From: Lycorma delicatula
Taxonomy: Eukaryota; Arthropoda; Insecta; Hemiptera; Fulgoridae
Length of the DNA: 64,000 nt
Direction: 5' to 3'
Assembly (NCBI RefSeq): GCF_047948215.1
Contig: NC_134456.1
Coordinates: 68,288,029 to 68,352,028, forward strand
The notes under the pieces were generated by a model that made no database searches, was not told the DNA's origin, and worked only from the letters and a program-made list of their open reading frames with translations. This document shows, piece by piece, positions 58,621-64,000 of this stretch (position 1 is its first letter; every line of letters begins with the position of its first letter). A program made the translations under genes and the position numbers.

Positions 58621-60495
58621 TATCTTGGGGCTCCGCAACATGGTGGCGATGATGTTCTCAACGACATTGCAGGATTAAAGAAAGAGTTTTATCCTTTGTT
58701 TAAAACAACTGGTTCAGACTTTTAGGATTATATGAGGTGTACATATAAGATTAAAGATATTCAAACAAATTAATTGTCAGATTAAATATTAAGCGTTAAA
58801 AATGTAGATATATGATGTTTCTCATATAATCTTTCCAGATTATTTAGTTAATTATGTTTATAAAATTTTGTACATGATTGTTATTAATTTACGATAAACA
58901 TAGAATCAGAAATTATTTGAAATAGGGTGATTAATATTTAAACTGCATGAAAATTATACCTCCAGCCATCAAAATAATACACACACATACGCAAACATGC
59001 GCATATTTATATATAAGGAAAATATCTTTCCTTGTCAGTAAATTTCCATTTCTAGCAATAAGACAAATTTATTTATTCATTTACTTTTTCAAATCTCTTT
59101 TTTGTTATTTGTAAAATGAAGGTATCAATAATTCTATAAAAATTCTATTTTTGTTTAATTCTATTAAGTTTTATCACCTTCAATAAGATATTGCTCTTAA
59201 TTCATTGTAATGTTTTCACGTTGCAAATTTGAAGAATCTTGATGTTTATTTTAATAGCACTTTTCTGAATTTTTTAATTTTTTTGAAATTGTAGCTGATT
59301 GAAACTGTTTACTTTTCAGGAAATGTAATTTTGATTTAAAAATTATTGTAATCTTCGTTTGGATTTAACTAAATAATAATTATTTTATTTAATAATATTA
59401 AATTTAATAATTTAATTTAATGTAAAAAAATAAATATTTTATAAACTTGATTTACATATAACATTGAATTTTGTGCAAGCAAGTAAACTTAAAAAAAAAA
59501 AAAAATACTCGCACCAAAATATAATGAACTTGTCTTTTAGATGTTTTCATAATTCAGATTGTATTGACTTTAGGTTATAATTGATTAGTTTTTGTGTATT
59601 TGTTGCATATACAATTGTGAGGTATTCCCTCAATTATTAAAAACCATGCTTCTGAGGGATAAAAAGGAATTTTTTTTTGCCGAATGCTTTTATTTAGGAC
59701 TATAGATACTAAACACCTCATTAATGCTTCCTGTGTATAATAAACACTTTTGTTTTGGGACAGGCTAGCTTTTTATTTTTATCTACGTGAAGAACACACC
59801 TACGTATATCAACGTAATTATACCGTTTGAATTGCAGGTTTGTAGAATATTGTTTATATTGTACACTTAAACAGTTAAATCATAATGATCAATTTCTTGT
59901 AGCATAATTATTTTCTCAAGACAGAATTTTTTTTATTGTGATTCGACTATAAACATACGGACGACACCTGTCTTCTTCTTAGTATGCTAATAATAATAAT
60001 AACAATAATTCAAAGATATATAATTACGTAATAAAAATATACAAACTAACTTTATATCACATTTTCTTTTTTTCTTACGAATTCTTTTTATTTCTAGAGA
60101 GACACCGTTCAACAATTATGATTAGAAAAATTACATTGAAGAAGATAATTATATGACATTTTGGGTACCGTTGTTGCATTGTATTGTCTGTATAAAACAA
60201 AAACTAATGATGGTAGAACATTCTTCATGAAAACAGAATTTGTACATCCGGTAACTTTGCGTGTCTCATCAACGATGTGAAAAGTAGTCTTTCTTAATAC
60301 TGACAATACGTTCAGAAAACTATTATAAAAATATTTTCTTTTTACGTAAAAAAAATGTATAAAATAATTTAAGAATTAAATTTCTTAACTAATGGATTTT
60401 TTCGTGTGTTAAAAGTGAATAGAAAATTACCATGCCAGTGTTTCTGTAGCCAGTGTTTCTGTAGAATAGTTTAACTTTTTTTTTCTTATTTCACT
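58621..60495. other. AT-rich DNA, no gene recognised
   Basis: 58600-58725 continues open for a short way in one frame but shows no domain. There is a short tandem repeat of CCAGTGTTTCTGTAG at about 60435-60464. Nothing else was seen. Confidence 0.45.
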
Positions 60496-61172
60496 TTTTA
60501 TTCGTACAAGGAAGTATTGTAATCGCGAAAAATGTCAGTTTTCAGATTTCAACGAAAATATCCAATTTGACCATCCCTGAATCCATTTTCACTCATTTCG
60601 GCGTGACGTCTGTACGTAGGTACGTATGTATCTCGCATAATTCAAAAATGATTAGACGTAGAATGCTGATATTTTGGATTTACGACTGTTGAATCATCTA
60701 GTTGTGCAGCTCCTCTTTTTAATTGCAATGATACCAAAAGTATCTAAAAAAAAACCAAATGCATAAAATTTGGATGATTGACTTTTTTTGTAACGGCTGT
60801 AGTAAGCCCTCAATAAGAGCTTTTCAACGATATATCATAAGTAGTACTATTTTCATTGTTTCCAGACTTATAGCCCAATAGAATTTTAATTAATGAAATA
60901 TTTGGATCTTACAAGGGAAAAGCACATCGACGAGAATCCGACTTCATTCCTTTCTTTTTTTAAATTTAAATGTATTAATAATTAGTAAACCTGTGATTGT
61001 AAAAAGATTTTTAGAATATATAATAATTCAATAATAACAAAAAAAATTTGAAAAAAATTATATACGTAACAAAAATATAAATGTATATTGTAATATTATG
61101 TACTTTAAAATATATGCAATTTAATAGGCGTACAAGGAAGTCATGTGGTGTCCACATCAGATTTTTCCGTTT
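60496..61172 (+). repeat. repeat family F1, near full-length copy D
   Basis: It starts CGTACAAGGAAGTATTGTAA and contains CATCCCTGAATCCATTTTCA and GGCGTGACGTCTGTACGTAG. It ends with AATAGGCGTACAAGGAAGTC, the ATGTGG/CCACAT hairpin, CAGA and a T-run. Length and order match copy A closely. It gives the second complete set of ends for the family. No conserved frame. Confidence 0.82.
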
Positions 61173-61947
61173 CAATCAGTCGTATTATTAAAATTGTGTA
61201 ACTCATTATTCAGGTAAAATCAGACAGGATCCTGATTGAAGTTCCAATAGTTTTCATATATTACATCAAGTAATTTACACTTAATAGCTAAATTTAATTT
61301 CTAATTTTATTTCTAAAAAATGCGGTTTAAAGCGGATAAAAATTGTTTGATAAAGTAATGGGCCGAAATTGTATATACAAAACACGCTTTTAATTTTACC
61401 TGGTTGTTTCATTAAGTTTTCTTCTTACGTATGAAAATATTCATCTTGAACGTAAAAAAAAAATTTTTATTAATTAAAAGGAGGTCCCATTTAAAACTGC
61501 TAAAACGTTAGTATAAAAGTTATACATTTTTTTTTCTTAGTTTTGTCATTTAAATTTCTTTACTTGTCGCAGATAGATGCCTGCTTAACGTATTTTTTAA
61601 TTTTTATATAGGTTACATATACAAGTTTTTAACATTAGATATGATTGAAAACAGGATTTAAAAAAAATAATTTATTATGTTAAAAAAACTTTTATTCATT
61701 TAGAATATGATTATAACTTACTAAATCAGCTGCAGATTATTATTCAATCTAAACAATGTTAAATGTAATTTAAATATCATTTAGATATAAGTATGATCTT
61801 GTAATTTAAAATGAATCACTCTTAATAACTTTTTAACTTTTTTTTTTTATATTGAGAAAAAGCAAAAACTTAGAGTAATAAGTTTAAAAATACATAAGAT
61901 TTCAAAGGATATAAGTCTATATACAGTTTTGAACTTAACTGGTTTAA

Positions 61948-62005
61948 CTACCAAAGGCCGAAGCCTTTGGTAGACGAAGCTTTGGAATGGAGACGAATCT
62001 CCTCC
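61948..62005. repeat. two adjacent hairpins sharing a CGAA loop
   Basis: CTACCAAAGGC (61948-61958) and GCCTTTGGTAG (61963-61973) form a perfect 11-bp stem closed by CGAA. About 20 bases on, GGAGA and TCTCC close the same CGAA loop, with an extra pairing option GAATGGAG/CTCCATTC. ACGAAGCTTTGG lies between them. It looks like a structured RNA or a folded transposon end; no family was recognised. Confidence 0.8.
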
Positions 62006-62156
62006 ATTCACTATGTACGAGTACACAGTACTTCGCGTTTTCAAAAGCATTATTCAAAATATCTATGATAATACTGCATAATTCGTGATTTCCACTTAGC
62101 TGTTTCCAGTCTGGAGAATTCCACTCTTCAGAAATTATATGATTTACTCGATTTTT

Positions 62157-62158
<2 letters not shown>

Positions 62159-62194
<36 letters not shown>
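62159..62194. repeat. (TA)n microsatellite
   Basis: About 36 bases of alternating AT. Confidence 0.95.
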
Positions 62195-62197
<3 letters not shown>

Positions 62198-62642
62198 AAA
62201 TATATTCATTAACTTTTTCTGTAGATGTGTTGAAAACAAAAGATAAATTTCAGTTTTGCCTTTACGGTTTTTTTTCTATGTCTCAAACATGTATTAATCC
62301 ATATTTCAGTGAGAAATATGGAAAAGACTATGGAAACGATAGAATAAGAAAAGTTCATGTACTTTCCAACAAGTTTATTTATTTACTCGTCACATTTGTC
62401 CTATCTAAACATTCATATTATCCTTTTCTTTATTAAAACACATCCTAAGCGAACTTTCTAAGAAATACGAATATCTTAAGTTAAGATTAAGTTCCACAAT
62501 CAGATTTATAAATGAAATTACTTTAATGAAATGAATCTAATACTGCTAAAAATAATTTCGAGTCTTAAGAAAATATTTTTATCTGAAAAATCTTCTCCAG
62601 TTATTTAATTAATTATGCTATCTTATCAGTAAATTAATTTTA

Positions 62643-63976
62643 CAAGGGTGTCCCATATAAAACGCAACCCATCAATCACTCATCCATGAAATTTCAAAAG
62701 TCAAGCTTACTCCCCTACTCGTTACTGAAATAGACTCGTCCAACATCTGAACATCGCGGCGACGCAGTAGAACACTACCGATACAATCATAACGATAACA
62801 ATGCAATCATAACGTTTAGTGTATTGCTAGAGACAAGATGGTGTTTTCGCTAGATGAACGTGTTTTCATTGTTGAGTCGTACTTCAGTACGAAATCAGTG
62901 GTTGCAGTGCAAGATTTGTTTCGCCATAAGTACCCAGATAAACCAGCTCCTAACAAAACATCAGTATTAAGGTTAGTTGCAAAATTTAGAGAGACCGGTT
63001 CTGTTAATATCAAGGAACACAAAAGATCTGCGTCAGTGTTGAATACAGATATAGTCACTGAAATCAAAGACCGATTACTCGCCTCGCCAAATAAATCGAT
63101 CAGACGTTTGTCTGCTGAAATTAGTTTGTCTAAATCAACTGTTATCGGGCGACCAAACGATTACAATTACGACCTTATCGCATTCAAACGGTTCATCGAC
63201 TTCTTGAGCCCGACAAAGAAAAACGGATACAATATTGTCAACGGTTCCGCCGATTTCTGCGTGAGGGAATTAATGTTATGGATTCGTTATTTTTCACGGA
63301 TGAAGCACGGTTTCATTTGGATGGCTACGTATACAGCCAAAACAGTAGAATTTGGAGTGCTGAAAATCCCCACGTTTATCACGAAAAACAATTACACCCG
63401 CAGACGTTGGGCATGTGGTGCGCGATATCGCGGAAGAAAATAAAAGGTCCTATTTTTTTCGAGTATACTCTTAATCCAGAACGATATCAGGATATTTTAT
63501 TTCAGTTCATTGCACTCTTGGAAGAGGAAGACAGACACTGCTGGCTACAACATGACGGTGCGACATCGCACTACGCAGGTTCAACTTCTGATTTCGTTGA
63601 GGAATTCTTTGGTATTCGTGTTATCGGTCGAGGCTTGTGGCCACCAAGCTCTCCAGATTTGACTGCGGCGGATTTTTTTCTATGGGGTTACCTCAAAGAA
63701 AAAGCCTACAGCAACAAACCACGAACACGTGAACAATTGAAAGTCAATATTGAACAAGCTGTATTAAATATCCAGCCACAAACTTTGAAAAAAGTTGCAA
63801 GAAACGCTGTAAAAAGAATTGAAGCTTGTATTCAAGAAGATGGCGGCCAACATTTACTCTAAATTTAAGGTAATGGATGGTAATAATAAAAATTACATTT
63901 ACATTTACACATGCCTTTTTATTATTTCAATGCCTACCAATATAAGGTTGGGTTGCGTTTTATATGGAACACCCTG
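62643..63976 (+). mobile_element. mariner/Tc1-type transposon, nearly intact, 1334 bp
   Basis: TA target sites at 62641-62642 and 63977-63978 flank terminal inverted repeats of about 28 bp. The left end is CAAGGGTGTCCCATATAAAA then CGCAACCC. The right end, reverse-complemented, is CAGGGTGTTCCATATAAAAC then GCAACCC, so the ends differ by one base gap and one substitution. It encloses one transposase reading frame and short untranslated flanks. Close end identity and a single frameshift indicate a young copy. The cut ends GGGTGTcCC/GGGACxxTCTG resemble those of the MITE at 19.6 kb only in the GTCCC core. Confidence 0.93.
62838..63862 (+). pseudogene. mariner/Tc1-type transposase, one frameshift
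   Basis: It starts MVFSLDERVFIVESYFSTKS, an N-terminal helix-turn-helix region that binds the terminal repeats, and runs in frame to LSAEISLSKSTVIG near 63146. There a one-base frame change occurs, and the other frame continues as KRLQLRPYRIQTVHRLLEPD. Catalytic aspartates are FFTDEARFHLDG (GAT 63299), LQHDGATSHY (GAC 63554) and SPDLTAADFFLWG (GAT 63671). I count 38 residues between the second and third, instead of the 34 of classical mariner. With the frame change ignored, the coding length is about 341 codons, usual for the family. It ends ACIQEDGGQHLL. Enzyme activity of this copy is unlikely because of the shift. Confidence 0.9.
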
Positions 63977-64000
63977 TATAAGTAAGGAATAGACATCAAA

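Larger units (their letters stand above)
61173..62640. other. AT-rich DNA with hairpins and a microsatellite, no gene recognised
   Basis: Holds the hairpin pair at 61948 and the TA tract at 62159-62194. No gene was recognised. Confidence 0.45.

Noticed and set aside
58259..58725. overlapping GC-rich frames on both strands
   Set aside because: They lie in the family Z tail; high GC reduces stop codons and both strands stay open.
1..64000. CRISPR arrays, bacterial operons, phage or toxin systems
   Set aside because: No regularly spaced repeats, no bacterial gene density, and all recognisable proteins are eukaryotic transposon proteins.

Overview
The window is AT-rich eukaryotic DNA, most likely from an insect. 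The evidence is the mix of transposable elements (R1-like, Jockey-like and RTE-like non-LTR retrotransposons, several mariner/Tc1-type DNA transposons, tRNA-headed SINEs) and dense TA, TG and CA microsatellites. A hemipteran is plausible, but the sequence does not prove it. I find no host protein-coding gene that I can defend. Almost all open frames of 60-130 codons are chance frames in AT-rich DNA or shadows of repeats. The window therefore reads as an intergenic or large-intron region built from layers of transposon insertions.

Layout. 1-7 kb: a perfect 266-bp tandem duplication, a full-length SINE (family S1) with a 15-bp target-site duplication, and a broken mariner-type transposase on the minus strand. 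7.2-7.9 kb: the first copy of a ~650-bp non-coding repeat family (F1) that returns near 26, 27, 32 and 60.5 kb. 9.2-10.5 kb: two LINE fragments in opposite orientation, one split by a SINE of a second family (S2). 12.3-14.5 kb: a tRNA-like element, then a GC-rich R1-like ORF1 remnant with three CCHC zinc knuckles that runs straight into a 3' tail. The same tail recurs near 50.5 kb (+) and 58.2 kb (-); I call this family Z. 17-22 kb: SINE copies, long TG and TA tracts, and a 235-bp MITE.

25-35 kb: several perfect hairpins, rearranged F1 copies, a mariner remnant, a possible LTR/primer-binding-site remnant and a mosaic repeat with an internal microsatellite. 35.65-38.3 kb: the best-preserved element, a 5'-truncated LINE of RTE-like type on the minus strand, with a poly(A) tail, a ~12-bp target-site duplication, endonuclease and reverse transcriptase motifs, and one frameshift. 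38.3-50 kb is mostly featureless apart from an S1 SINE with an 18-bp target-site duplication and a possible R1-like ORF2 fragment. 53.3-55.7 kb holds scrambled Jockey-like fragments. 62.64-63.98 kb is a nearly intact 1.33-kb mariner/Tc1-type transposon with TA target sites, matching inverted repeats and a transposase carrying a single frameshift.

How the parts work together: the LINEs would supply the reverse transcriptase that mobilised the SINEs (target-site duplications and 5' truncation are visible), and full-length mariner-type elements would have supplied transposase to MITEs such as the one at 19.6 kb. The most interesting unexplained items are family Z (zinc-knuckle ORF1 joined directly to a shared 3' tail, with no ORF2, in up to three copies), family F1 (non-coding, structured ends, internal tRNA B-box-like motif), and a pair of identical palindromes with heat-shock-element-like cores at 56.0 kb.
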